DNA from: Thermoplasmata archaeon
Lineage (GTDB): Archaea > Thermoplasmatota > Thermoplasmata > Lutacidiplasmatales > UBA184
Direction: 5' to 3'
DNA length: 64,000 nucleotides
NCBI GenBank assembly: GCA_027306505.1
Contig: DAHUZP010000039.1
Coordinates: forward strand, 1 to 64,000
In this document: positions 1 to 7,676 of the stretch, in pieces
How the letters are laid out: each line of letters begins with the position of its first letter
Numbering within the stretch: the stretch's first letter is position 1
Position numbers and translations under genes: made by a program
Notes under the pieces: generated by a model
The model's database searches: none
The model's input: only the letters and a program-made list of their open reading frames with translations
Told to the model about the DNA's origin: nothing

Positions 1-1363
1 GGCCCAGGGCTTCACCCTGACCGGCAGCATCATGGGCGCGACCTGGGTGTGCGGCAACACCTGGGTCGGCAACACCGCGGGTGGCTCGGCCATGCTGCCT
101 TACAACGCGGGCGGCAACATCCAGCTCGGTGGGGACTACTGCCCTGGCGACGCCTCTGGAATGCCAACCTACCAAGTGACCCTCGTCGAGTCCGGCCTCG
201 CAGCCGGTATCACCTGGGGAGCTACGGTCGGCACGCTCGCGGTCTCCGGTACCTCAACGGCGACCGCCAGCTTGGCCACGGTGGCAGGCCTCGAGGCGGG
301 CTACCTCGTGTGGACCGCGACCGACGTCGCGGGCTATGTGGCCGTCCCCGACAGTGGCAGCTACCTGGTGGGCTCCGGTGCGCCAATCGTGATCAACTAC
401 GTCCCGGCCCTGATCACGATCACGAGCCCTGTTGCGAACTCGGCCTACGCTGCGCCGCTCTACGGGTTCAACGTCACGTGGACGACCACCGGGCTGGGCA
501 GCTTCGGCCCTCAGCTCTCGATTGACATCGCGATCGCGGACTCCTCGGGCAACGTGGTGTCGGCGAAGGTCGCCTCGGTCGTCAGCTCAACCACGACCTA
601 CGATGAGAGCGCGCTCAGCTTTGCTCCGGGCTGCTATCAGGTCCTCGTCGGGATCTACAACGGCACCACGCCTGGAATTGGTGAGCCGTCCACCCCGATG
701 GCCTCGTGGCCTGATGTGGCCTCCCAGCCGTACTGCGTAGCGTATGCCTACTCTGCGCCCTCGGTAACGGGGGTCAGCGCTCAGGCGGCAGGGAACGTCA
801 CCATCTACTACCAGTGGGACTCCCCCCACGCGATGGCCGCCGAGTTCACGGTCTGGCAGGGCACCACGGCGGTCTTCGCGCCCACCAGCGTTTGGTCCTC
901 CGCAGGGGCGGCGTCCGGCACGGAAGTGATCGGACTGCTGCCGCAGGCGACGACCACCTACAGCGCGGTAGTCTCGGTCCAGACGGCGGGCGGCTCGTGG
1001 GTCAACTCCACGTCCACCTTCCAGGTGAACCCACCCGCGCCTCCGACCACGGTGTCGGCGCCGACCTGGTACAACACGACCAGCAACTACTACTACAACT
1101 CGACCCAGACCCTCCCTGGCGGTCTGGCGGCGAACACCCTCGGCACGATCCTGCTCGAGATTGGGATCGTGGTGGGCGCTGTCATCGGCATCATGATCGG
1201 CACCATGATGTCCCGCAAGGGCAAGGGCGGGATGAGCGGCGGAGCGAGTGGCACGGGAGCCTCGTCGGCGGCGGGTGGCATGTTCACCTGCGCAGCCTGC
1301 GATGCGAGCTTCCCCGACCAGAAGGCCCTGGACGACCACCGCAAGACCGTCCACGGGATGTAG
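1..1363 (+). CDS. Surface protein with C-terminal membrane helix and cytosolic C2H2 zinc finger (5' partial)
   Basis: The frame is open to the left edge, so the N-terminus lies outside the window. The visible part, about 450 residues, is rich in Thr, Ser, Gly, Val and aromatics and reads as repeated beta-sandwich (Ig/fibronectin-like) extracellular modules. Near the C-terminus a hydrophobic helix (around 1150-1210 nt, LLEIGIVVGAVIGIMIGTMM) is followed by a positively charged stop-transfer stretch, a Gly/Ser linker and a C2H2 finger: CAAC, 12 residues, then HRKTVH. The finger would lie in the cytosol. Established: such fingers bind zinc and often nucleic acid or protein. Inference: a surface protein anchored with an intracellular adaptor module. 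The ligand is unknown. A strong terminator follows the stop codon. Confidence 0.75.
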   Translation, partial: AQGFTLTGSIMGATWVCGNTWVGNTAGGSAMLPYNAGGNIQLGGDYCPGDASGMPTYQVTLVESGLAAGITWGATVGTLAVSGTSTATASLATVAGLEAGYLVWTATDVAGYVAVPDSGSYLVGSGAPIVINYVPALITITSPVANSAYAAPLYGFNVTWTTTGLGSFGPQLSIDIAIADSSGNVVSAKVASVVSSTTTYDESALSFAPGCYQVLVGIYNGTTPGIGEPSTPMASWPDVASQPYCVAYAYSAPSVTGVSAQAAGNVTIYYQWDSPHAMAAEFTVWQGTTAVFAPTSVWSSAGAASGTEVIGLLPQATTTYSAVVSVQTAGGSWVNSTSTFQVNPPAPPTTVSAPTWYNTTSNYYYNSTQTLPGGLAANTLGTILLEIGIVVGAVIGIMIGTMMSRKGKGGMSGGASGTGASSAAGGMFTCAACDASFPDQKALDDHRKTVHGM

Positions 1364-1391
1364 TCGGTCAGGGCTGAACCGACGCCCCGAT

Positions 1392-1447
1392 CCCCCGGCC
1401 GGAAAGGGCCGGGGGGTCGAACCCTTTCCTTTCTTTCCCTTCTTCTG
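1392..1447 (+). terminator. Hairpin plus pyrimidine tract
   Basis: A 9-bp perfect GC stem (1392-1400 with 1407-1415, loop about 6 nt) is followed by a long C/T tract (1421-1447). It lies directly behind the first gene and ahead of the convergent glyA-like gene. Confidence 0.6.
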
Positions 1448-1520
1448 GGTCTGTGCTCGCCGCTATAGGACCCATGGCTGAAGGTGGGCCTGAAGGCTCC
1501 GCGAGGGGAGCGCAGCGACC

Positions 1521-2771
1521 TCAGGTGAAGGTCATCGACCGGAACCGCCGACGAAGGAGACGGACCGAGCGGCGCACGTCCTTGCGGTCAAGGCCGGCCT
1601 GGCGCAGTAGCCCTGCGACCTTGGGCATGTCGCGTGGACGAAGACCGAGGCGGGTCGCCTCGGCGGTCCCGACCCGGCCGACGAGGTCGATGATGAGGTC
1701 CTGCTCCTCGAGCCGACGGGCGAGGCCCGCGGGACCGATGCCGTAGCGACGGCGCATCTCCGCGCCGTCCAGGTGGACCTGGTGGGAGGCCGTGTAGCCC
1801 TCCGACTTGCCTACGACCGGGAACCCCTCTTCGTCCATCGCCTTGGCCAGCGCACGGGAGTTGGCGACGACGGTGCTTGCGTATCGGGGGCCGATCCGCT
1901 CCATCTCCAGAAGGGCCTGGCCGAGCCCGGCGATGCGGTTCCAGTGCGCGTTGTCCAGGATCCGCCAGGTGAGCGCGGCGTCCATCTGCTGGAAGAGGTC
2001 CTCCCGGTCCGTGACCAGCAGTCCGCCCTGGGGGCCGAAGAGGGTCTTGTGGGTCGAACCGAAGGCCACGTCCGCGCCCTCCCGAAGGGGGTCCTGGAAC
2101 TCACCGCCCATGGTCAGCCCTAGGACGTGGGAGGCATCGTAGAGCACCAGGGCCCCCACCTCGTGGGCCACTTCGGCGATCTCCCGAAGGGGGTAGGGGA
2201 ACAGCACGAAGCTCTGCCCGAGGACGATCGCCTCGGGACGGTCACGGTGGAGCAGCGTCGCGATCTCGTCCAGGTCGGCCCGGTGGGTGAGACCGTGGAG
2301 AGGCAGGGGAAGCACGTTGTGGCCCAGGACCGCGGGTAGGAAGCCGGGGGCGTAGCCGTCGTAGCCCCCATCGTCCGGCTGGACCGCGAGATAGCGTGCG
2401 CCCCTGGGAAGCAAGGGAGCGAGGACGCACATCGAGGCCACGTGTCCTGAGAGGGGGCGGACGGAGGCGTACCGACCGTGGAGGAGGCGCGAAGCGGACC
2501 GGGCCGCGAGGGCTTCGATCTCGTCCGTGAAGCGCGTCCCCGCGTAGCCGTTGTCGACCTTCTCTCCGTGAAGGGTCTGGGCGAGGGGCAGGGTGTAGCG
2601 CCGGGACAGGTCGCTCGCGAGGTACCTCTGCACCGTCGGTGAGGAGAGGTTCTCGGAGGCGAGCAGGTTCAGGCAATCATGCGCCCGCCAGCGCTCATGC
2701 TTCGCGACGAGCTCGCGGAGCCTGGCCTCCTCGTCCTTCCCACCCTTGTGTGCTTGCCCTTGGCCAGCCAT
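1521..2771 (-). CDS. glyA: Serine hydroxymethyltransferase-like PLP enzyme
   Basis: A 416-aa fold-type I PLP enzyme of the GlyA/SHMT family, which in archaea exchanges serine and glycine using a pterin C1 carrier. Family landmarks are an LLASEN segment near residue 38, a YTLP/HGEKVDNGY region around 59-76, the PLP-ring Asp in LYDASHV (about D212) and the Schiff-base Lys in GSTHKTLFGPQGG (about K242). The length is close to archaeal SHMT (about 430). The start is supported by GAGGT 8-12 nt upstream of the ATG. It follows csl4 by 60 nt, probably in one transcript with the methylase gene. A threonine-aldolase-like activity is possible, since the sequence departs from bacterial GlyA in its C-terminal half. 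Confidence 0.8.
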   Translation of the reverse strand: MAGQGQAHKGGKDEEARLRELVAKHERWRAHDCLNLLASENLSSPTVQRYLASDLSRRYTLPLAQTLHGEKVDNGYAGTRFTDEIEALAARSASRLLHGRYASVRPLSGHVASMCVLAPLLPRGARYLAVQPDDGGYDGYAPGFLPAVLGHNVLPLPLHGLTHRADLDEIATLLHRDRPEAIVLGQSFVLFPYPLREIAEVAHEVGALVLYDASHVLGLTMGGEFQDPLREGADVAFGSTHKTLFGPQGGLLVTDREDLFQQMDAALTWRILDNAHWNRIAGLGQALLEMERIGPRYASTVVANSRALAKAMDEEGFPVVGKSEGYTASHQVHLDGAEMRRRYGIGPAGLARRLEEQDLIIDLVGRVGTAEATRLGLRPRDMPKVAGLLRQAGLDRKDVRRSVRLLRRRFRSMTFT

Positions 2772-2831
2772 GGATCTACCTCGAAGGCGGGCCCCGGTCG
2801 ATGGCCACGGGGTATCGGATCGACGGCCCCC

Positions 2832-3650
2832 TCAGCCCGAGGAGGGATCTGGGGGCGGGGCTGCGGGGGTGTTCTCGCCGGAGCTGGGGGCGTCCAGCGG
2901 GTCGTCCGGGCCGGGCTCGTGGGAGCTCCGGTCCCTTCGACCATGGCGTCCACGGTCCCCACCACGGCGGTCGTGGTCCCGGTCATGGTCCCGGTCGTGG
3001 TCCCGGTCGCGGTCGTGCCCTCGGTGGTGGCCTTCCTCGGCGTGGGACTCACCAGGAGCTCCTTCGTCCGAGGAGGGCCCGCCCTTGTGGCCGCCGTACT
3101 CCTTGGAGACCTTCCTCTGCTCGCGCCGACCGCAGCGGTTGCAGACCATCTGGCTGCCGCTGACATGGGAGAGGATGCCGTGACAGTCGGTGCAACGTCC
3201 GAGGACCACGCCGAACTCGCTCCCTTGCGTAGAGAGCTTGACGGTGGGGTAGCCCTGGAGCACCACGGCCTTCAAGATGTCCCCGATCGCGAACTCGAGA
3301 CCGAGCTCCTCGACATAGCTGTCCTTCGCCTTGGAGATGTGGACGGTGCCCTCGGGGTTCCCGGGGACGGTCCGCCCGGTCCGGGCGCTGGAGAGCACGT
3401 TGGTCACCAGCATCGCGCTCTTGATCTCCTCGATCCGAGCGTAGACCGTGTCGCCCTCGGAGAGGTGGGGGACCTCGTGGAGCGCCTGCACCGACACGGT
3501 GCGGTTCTGGGTGTCCACCTTGGGGTGGCCCAGGAGGGCCGCGTAGACCTGCCCGTTGTACTCGTATGTGCCTCGGCCCGGGACGAACTCTTCGGCGGTC
3601 CCCAGGAGGTCTCCTGGTAGGACCAGACGTTCTTCGGAGGGGTCGCTCAT
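2832..3650 (-). CDS. csl4: Exosome RNA-binding subunit Csl4 with charged repeat tail
   Basis: The 272-aa protein matches archaeal Csl4, which forms the RNA-binding cap of the exosome and recruits DnaG. The N-terminal domain is residues 8-60, the S1 barrel about 65-145, and the zinc ribbon has C153, C156, C170 and C173. Typical Csl4 ends near residue 185. Here about 85 more residues follow, including a near-perfect Asp/Arg/His run (HDRDRDHDRDHD, about 210-228) and further Arg/Asp-rich sequence. The gene sits 15 nt behind the METTL5-like methylase, in line with a shared RNA-processing operon. The tail is probably disordered and could bind RNA or partner proteins (inference). Confidence 0.9.
   Translation of the reverse strand: MSDPSEERLVLPGDLLGTAEEFVPGRGTYEYNGQVYAALLGHPKVDTQNRTVSVQALHEVPHLSEGDTVYARIEEIKSAMLVTNVLSSARTGRTVPGNPEGTVHISKAKDSYVEELGLEFAIGDILKAVVLQGYPTVKLSTQGSEFGVVLGRCTDCHGILSHVSGSQMVCNRCGRREQRKVSKEYGGHKGGPSSDEGAPGESHAEEGHHRGHDRDRDHDRDHDRDHDRRGGDRGRHGRRDRSSHEPGPDDPLDAPSSGENTPAAPPPDPSSG
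2969..3017 (-). repeat. 12-bp coding microsatellite in the csl4 tail
   Basis: A tandem repeat of about 12 bp (plus-strand unit gtggtcccggtc with variants), roughly four copies, encodes the Asp-Arg-Asp-His repeats of the Csl4 tail. Such repeats change length easily. Confidence 0.7.
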
Positions 3651-3665
3651 CGTCCTGCTCTTCCT

Positions 3666-4448
3666 TTACCTGCGTCGCAGGATCCACCGGTCGACCTCGA
3701 CCTGTCCCCGCGACTCCCGATGATGGGAGAAGGTCCGGGGAAGTGGCCAGGACGACCTTCTGTGTTCCTCGATGGTCAGATGACGCGCCATCGACCAGCG
3801 CTCTATAAAAGCTTGGGAGGCGGAGTTCGCGAGGAGGTAGAGGGCCCCTCCAGGGGCCGGGACAGGGCTTCCCGCCCCTCCCTTGGGGACTTCCAGCGTC
3901 GGACGGAGCAGGACCTCCACAGCTTCGAGGAAGGGACGGTCCGCATGACGTCGCTGGGCCCCGAAGGGGGGGTTCATCACCACCGTGTCCACCTGGGCCG
4001 GGAGCTGTAGAGGCGTCGGAGAGCCCAGCTCCGCCTCGATCCAGGTCACCTCGACCCCGGCGACGCGGGCGTTCTCTCGCGCCACGGAGAGCGCCTGCGG
4101 GTCCACCTCGACCCCGAAGACCCGTGAGGCGCCCAGCCAGGCAGCGCCGATGGCGAGCGTCCCCGTGCCGCATCCGAGGTCCACCACGCACCGGTCCCGT
4201 AGGTCCCCCCGGAGGAGCGCTTCCCAGAGGAGAGCGCTCGCCTCCTCGGCGGGCGTGGCGACCTGCTCGAGACGGGCCTCAGGGCGAGGAAAGCCCCGCA
4301 ACGAGGAGAGCCGGCGGGTGAGCTCCGCTCGTTTGAGCGGCGGGCCCTGAATGGGGGGGCGAGGAGCGGCCTCGGACGGGCCCACGGGCTCTGCTGGCAC
4401 AGGAGAGGAGGAGTTCACGCCCCGCTTGTGGGGTCGGGGTTCCGCCAT
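3666..4448 (-). CDS. METTL5-like rRNA adenine methyltransferase
   Basis: A 260-aa class I SAM-dependent methyltransferase. Motif I is DLGCGTG (residues 90-96), the acidic motif II is VEVD (about 113-116) and the catalytic motif is NPPFG (159-163), typical of N6-adenine methylases. The segment LEQVATP before motif I fits the METTL5/COG2263 group, whose eukaryotic member modifies 18S rRNA A1832 with TRM112. Residues 1-38 are a Pro-rich extension absent from the family core. The ATG at 4448 abuts the 3' end of tRNA-Leu, and its A is the likely tRNA discriminator base. In-frame GTG codons at 4418 and below are therefore plausible real starts. Downstream neighbour is csl4. Confidence 0.8.
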   Translation of the reverse strand: MAEPRPHKRGVNSSSPVPAEPVGPSEAAPRPPIQGPPLKRAELTRRLSSLRGFPRPEARLEQVATPAEEASALLWEALLRGDLRDRCVVDLGCGTGTLAIGAAWLGASRVFGVEVDPQALSVARENARVAGVEVTWIEAELGSPTPLQLPAQVDTVVMNPPFGAQRRHADRPFLEAVEVLLRPTLEVPKGGAGSPVPAPGGALYLLANSASQAFIERWSMARHLTIEEHRRSSWPLPRTFSHHRESRGQVEVDRWILRRR

Positions 4449-4567
4449 GCGGGGAGCCGGATTCGAACCGGCGAACGCCTTCGCGACGGAATCTCTTCCC
4501 CGGGGAGAGGGCGAACCTCTTTCCCGGATTTAAGTTCCGCGCCGTTCCCAGGCTTGGCTATCCCCGC
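4448..4567 (-). tRNA. tRNA-Leu(UAA) with a 36-nt intron
   Basis: The minus strand folds into a full type II tRNA. The acceptor stem is GCGGGGA/TCCCCGC (4567-4561 with 4455-4449), and the T arm is GCCGG-TTCGAAT-CCGGC. The D arm is closed by GCC/GGC, and there is a long variable arm with a CGC/GCG stem. The anticodon stem CGGAA (4539-4535) pairs with TTCCG (4491-4487), and the loop reads CTTAAA then A, giving anticodon TAA. A 36-nt intron (about 4528-4493) sits at the canonical archaeal 37/38 position. It contains CCGG segments able to form the bulge-helix-bulge cut by the splicing endonuclease. Discriminator A is 4448. CCA is not encoded. Confidence 0.93.
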
Positions 4568-4577
4568 GCGCTCGGCC

Positions 4578-4907
4578 TCAGCGGGTGGCCCGCTGTAAGA
4601 CCGCGCCGTGGGCGCCGGCGGGCACGGGAGCCGCAGGCGTCGGAGGCGGCGGGGGCGGGGTCTTCTTCGCCGACACCCGCTTCGGGAAGTACTTCAGGAG
4701 GATCACGTCGTTGACGGCCGAGACCCATCGGAACGGAACGTTCACGCTGCGCGAGCCCTCGACCAGGTACTCGCTAGGCTCGGAGACGAAGAGACCGTCA
4801 GCTCGACCCCCCTCGACGTCCAAGACGATGTTGTTGACCTTGCCGAGGTGACGGCCGTCCGGGGTGTAGATGTCGCGGTCGACGAGCTGAGTGATCTCAA
4901 CGAGCAT
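4578..4907 (-). CDS. PRC-barrel domain protein
   Basis: A 109-aa protein starting MLVEITQLVDRDIYTPDG. The PRC-barrel signature is seen as GKVNNIVLDVEGGRADGLFV followed by VPFRWVSAVNDVILL. PRC-barrel proteins in archaea are small beta-barrel factors linked to RNA processing or, in some lineages, to cell division (CdpB). The C-terminal 35 residues are Pro/Ala-rich. The start at 4907 is favoured because GAGGAG lies 7-12 nt upstream and a TATA-like TTAAAG lies about 39 nt upstream. It has its own promoter and is transcribed towards tRNA-Leu. Confidence 0.85.
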   Translation of the reverse strand: MLVEITQLVDRDIYTPDGRHLGKVNNIVLDVEGGRADGLFVSEPSEYLVEGSRSVNVPFRWVSAVNDVILLKYFPKRVSAKKTPPPPPPTPAAPVPAGAHGAVLQRATR

Positions 4908-4940
4908 GGAGGCTCCTCGAGGTATCGCACGGGAACCCCG

Positions 4941-4950
4941 CTTTAAGACT
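4941..4950 (-). promoter_or_regulatory. TATA-like element of the PRC-barrel gene
   Basis: Minus-strand TCTTAAAG about 39 nt upstream of the ATG, preceded by a purine-rich GGGAAAAG stretch that could serve as BRE. It implies a 10-15 nt leader that contains the Shine-Dalgarno site. Confidence 0.5.
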
Positions 4951-4995
4951 TTTCCCTTCGAGGCGCACGAGGGGTCGCCCTCGACGACGGCACCG

Positions 4996-6852
4996 TCAGA
5001 AGGGGCCCTTGGGGGGCGGTTCCGCGGGCCGTTGCGGAGGGGTGTCCTTGAGCTCAGTGCCCTCCGAGGAGGTCTCCTCGGCGGCCCGGCGCACCTGGGT
5101 CTGGTAGAGGCGGACCACCTCCTCGGTGGTGCTCGCCTGCTCCGCCCCCTTGTCCTCCCGCACCCGCCCGGTGAAGCGGGGGAAGTGGAGGGCCAGGCCG
5201 TAGCCCTCGCGGACCCGACCCAGGGCGGCGCGATGGATCGGCGATAGGGTGAGCTCTGCTCCGCGCAGCTCGAGCACGAGGGTCGGCCGGATCCAGACAT
5301 CGGGGGTGAGCGTGGAGAGCACCTCCTCCGGCCGCGATTCGACCTGCTTGTCCCGCAACTGCTTCGTGAGGCTTTCGAGCGTAGCGTCGTCGAACCCCGT
5401 GCCGACCTTGCAGAGCGTCGGAAAGGTCTCCTCCTGGGCGTCGTAGACCGAGACCAGGAGAGCCCCGTACCGACCGGCGCGCTTCCCCCGCCCCCAGAAG
5501 GCGCCCACGACCACCGCATCGAGGGTATCAGCGAGCTCGTGGGTGTACTCGCGCTTGTACTTGATCCACCAGAAGCCCCGGGCGCCCGCTCGATAGGAGG
5601 ACCCCTCCGCGAGTGACTTGGCCATCACGCCCTCGCATCCGTCCGTCAACGCCTGCTGGAAGAACCGTTCAGCTTCCGGGACCTGGTCGACGACCTCGCG
5701 GGTCGCGAGCTGGACCCGGTCCCCCAGCTTCACGATCCTCTCCAGGCGCTCTCGACGCTCGGGATAGGGAAGAGAGAGGACCTGCTCCTCCCCGGCGAGC
5801 AGGACATCGAAGACGAAGAACCGCACCGGCACTTCCTCCTCGAAGCGCTCCAGGTCGTACTTCCTGCCCCGTCGGCGGGAGATCTCCTGGAAGGGGCGAA
5901 GCTCGCCCGTGGTCGGGTCCACGGGGACGCACTCTCCCTCGACGATCGCCGGTCGCACCGTGAGGGCCCCGGGGAGCTCGCGCACGATCTCGGGGAACTG
6001 CGCGCTCACGTCCTCCAGGCGCCGGGAGAAGAGCCGCACGGGCGCTCCCTCCGCCGAAGGGATGTGAGCCTGGAGCCGAAGTCCGTCGTACTTGTATTCG
6101 AGCGCGGCCCGGCCTTCCATCCTCTCCAGGACGTCCTTGAGGGAGGCCTCCCGTTCGCCCAGCATGGGCCGGATCGGCTTGCCGACCTTCGCCCGCAGGC
6201 GCGCGAGAGCTTCCAGGTCGCCCGTCCTAGCCAAGGTGGAGGCGACCTCTCCGAGGTCCGAGGTCACGTTGAAGGCGCCCTCGATCACCGTCCGCGCTTT
6301 GCGGGGCTCCTCCCCTCCGTAGACCACGGCGAGCGCGTCCAGGACGGTCATCTCCTTGACCCCCAGGCGGAGCTTCCCGAGCGTGAACCGAACGAGGTAC
6401 TTCGCTTCGGTCGGCGAGGCCTTAAGGAGCAGCTTCGAGAGACGGTCGATCTTCGTCTCCTGGGAGCCCTCGCCGGACGCCTGGGCGATCTCCTTGAGCT
6501 CTCGGTAGACGTCCAGGAGAGCTAGGGGAGCTCCCCCTCCGGCCTTGCCCTGGGAACGAAGCAACGCCTCGGCGGTGGTCCCCAGGTCGCCCGAGCGGGA
6601 GGCCTCCGCCCGGACCTTCTCCTCCGAGGCGCCAGAGGCGCTCGCGAGCGCCTTTCGGGCAAGCGAGTCGGCGACCCCCAGTTCCACGCCCTCGTACTCG
6701 GGACGGAGTTGGCCCTGGAGCAGGTAGACCATCGGGGCCATGTCCTGCTCGGAGACGCCTTTGAGGTGCTCCGCCAGCAGGGCCCGGATCTCGAGCCGTT
6801 TCGTGGTGGTGGAGATCCGTTCGAAGAGGTCGGTGAGGTCAGCGAACTTCAA
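4996..6852 (-). CDS. lig: ATP-dependent DNA ligase
   Basis: A 618-aa archaeal replicative-type ligase, joining nicks and Okazaki fragments. The nucleotidyltransferase motif I is EYKYDGLR, with the adenylated lysine at about residue 254. The N-terminal DNA-binding domain occupies residues 1-220, and the OB domain includes FWWIKYKREY and later segments. Length is near the usual 560-610. I chose the TTG at 6852 because AGGAGG lies 5 nt upstream and the protein then begins MKFADLTDLFER, as in homologues. Longer versions would overlap rpe far more. The start overlaps the rpe stop by 14 nt, indicating translational coupling. The C-terminal 30 residues are charged and Pro-rich. Confidence 0.95.
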   Translation of the reverse strand: MKFADLTDLFERISTTTKRLEIRALLAEHLKGVSEQDMAPMVYLLQGQLRPEYEGVELGVADSLARKALASASGASEEKVRAEASRSGDLGTTAEALLRSQGKAGGGAPLALLDVYRELKEIAQASGEGSQETKIDRLSKLLLKASPTEAKYLVRFTLGKLRLGVKEMTVLDALAVVYGGEEPRKARTVIEGAFNVTSDLGEVASTLARTGDLEALARLRAKVGKPIRPMLGEREASLKDVLERMEGRAALEYKYDGLRLQAHIPSAEGAPVRLFSRRLEDVSAQFPEIVRELPGALTVRPAIVEGECVPVDPTTGELRPFQEISRRRGRKYDLERFEEEVPVRFFVFDVLLAGEEQVLSLPYPERRERLERIVKLGDRVQLATREVVDQVPEAERFFQQALTDGCEGVMAKSLAEGSSYRAGARGFWWIKYKREYTHELADTLDAVVVGAFWGRGKRAGRYGALLVSVYDAQEETFPTLCKVGTGFDDATLESLTKQLRDKQVESRPEEVLSTLTPDVWIRPTLVLELRGAELTLSPIHRAALGRVREGYGLALHFPRFTGRVREDKGAEQASTTEEVVRLYQTQVRRAAEETSSEGTELKDTPPQRPAEPPPKGPF

Positions 6853-7543
6853 CCCCGGCCTCCTGAGCGAGCCGCTCCCGGAGCGTTCGCAGGTTCGCCT
6901 GCGGAGAGGTCCCGTCGGCGTAGACGGAGTTCCCGCAGACGAAGAGGTTGGCCCCGCCTCGGAGAGCATACCCGATCGTCTCCACGGTGACCCCTCCGTC
7001 GACGCAGAGGTCCGCGTCGCGTCCCGACCGGTCGAGGACCTCCCGTACCTTGCGCATCTTCGGGAGGACGTCGCTGCGGAACTGCTGCCCGGAGAAGCCG
7101 GGCATGACGGTCATGACCGTCACCTCGTCGAACTCCCCCAAGATGGGCTCCACCTTCTCGAAGGGAGTATCAGGGCGCACGGCGAGTCCCGGCCTTCTCC
7201 CCAAGGCGCGCACCTCCCGAGCGAGGGCGATGGGGTCTCCCCCGGCCTCGAAGTGGAAGCAGAGCGTGTCCCCACCTGACCTCGCAAAGGCGTCGAGGTA
7301 CTTGCCCGGCTCGGAGATCATGAGGTGGACGTCCAAGGGAAGCCGGGTGCGGGCTCGGACCGCTTTCACGACCGCGGGGCCGAAGCTGATGTTGGGCACG
7401 AAATGCCCATCCATCACGTCGACATGGATGGCGTCGGCCCCCCCCTCCTCGGCCTCAAGGAGAGCGCTCGCGAGGTCCGTGGGGTCTGCCGAAAGGATCG
7501 AGGGGAGCAACCCGAATCGAGTTTGGCGGAGGGGGGAGTCCAC
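6839..7543 (-). CDS. rpe: Ribulose-phosphate 3-epimerase
   Basis: A TIM-barrel epimerase interconverting ribulose-5-P and xylulose-5-P. Signature segments are LLPSILSADP, HVDVMDGHFVPNISFGP (metal-binding His/Asp), LDVHLMI and LCVDGGV, plus phosphate-binding GGANLFVCGNS near the end. The gene carries no canonical start near the core. GTG at 7543 gives 234 aa, and TTG at 7508-7510 gives 223 aa starting LLPSILS. An ATG at 7615 lies inside the TATA element and is unlikely. It shares a divergent promoter region with the peptide-binding protein gene and is coupled to lig downstream. Confidence 0.9.
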   Translation of the reverse strand: MDSPLRQTRFGLLPSILSADPTDLASALLEAEEGGADAIHVDVMDGHFVPNISFGPAVVKAVRARTRLPLDVHLMISEPGKYLDAFARSGGDTLCFHFEAGGDPIALAREVRALGRRPGLAVRPDTPFEKVEPILGEFDEVTVMTVMPGFSGQQFRSDVLPKMRKVREVLDRSGRDADLCVDGGVTVETIGYALRGGANLFVCGNSVYADGTSPQANLRTLRERLAQEAGVEVR

Positions 7544-7616
7544 GGGCGGGCGAACGGGACTCCGTACATAATCCGGCCCGAGGGGGGAGCCCGGGGTCGA
7601 GAACCCTTTCAACATG

Positions 7617-7626
7617 GTATATATAC
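7617..7626. promoter_or_regulatory. Palindromic TATA element between rpe and the binding-protein gene
   Basis: The sequence gtatatatac is symmetric and sits between the divergent genes. It could drive both, with leaders of about 30 nt (plus) and 50 nt (minus). Confidence 0.65.
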
Positions 7627-7676
7627 TAGCACTGAGGTTAGCCGCCCGACCGGCATCCGACGGTCATCGAACGAAC

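Noticed and set aside
2672-3163. Overlapping long open frames on the strand opposite or out of phase with csl4 and glyA
   Set aside because: They are Arg/Pro/Gly-rich by-products of high GC content and lack starts, sites and domains. The same applies to most long antisense frames in the window.
7614-7676. Longer N-terminus of the peptide-binding protein
   Set aside because: The upstream ATG is part of the TATA element, and the added residues have no family likeness.
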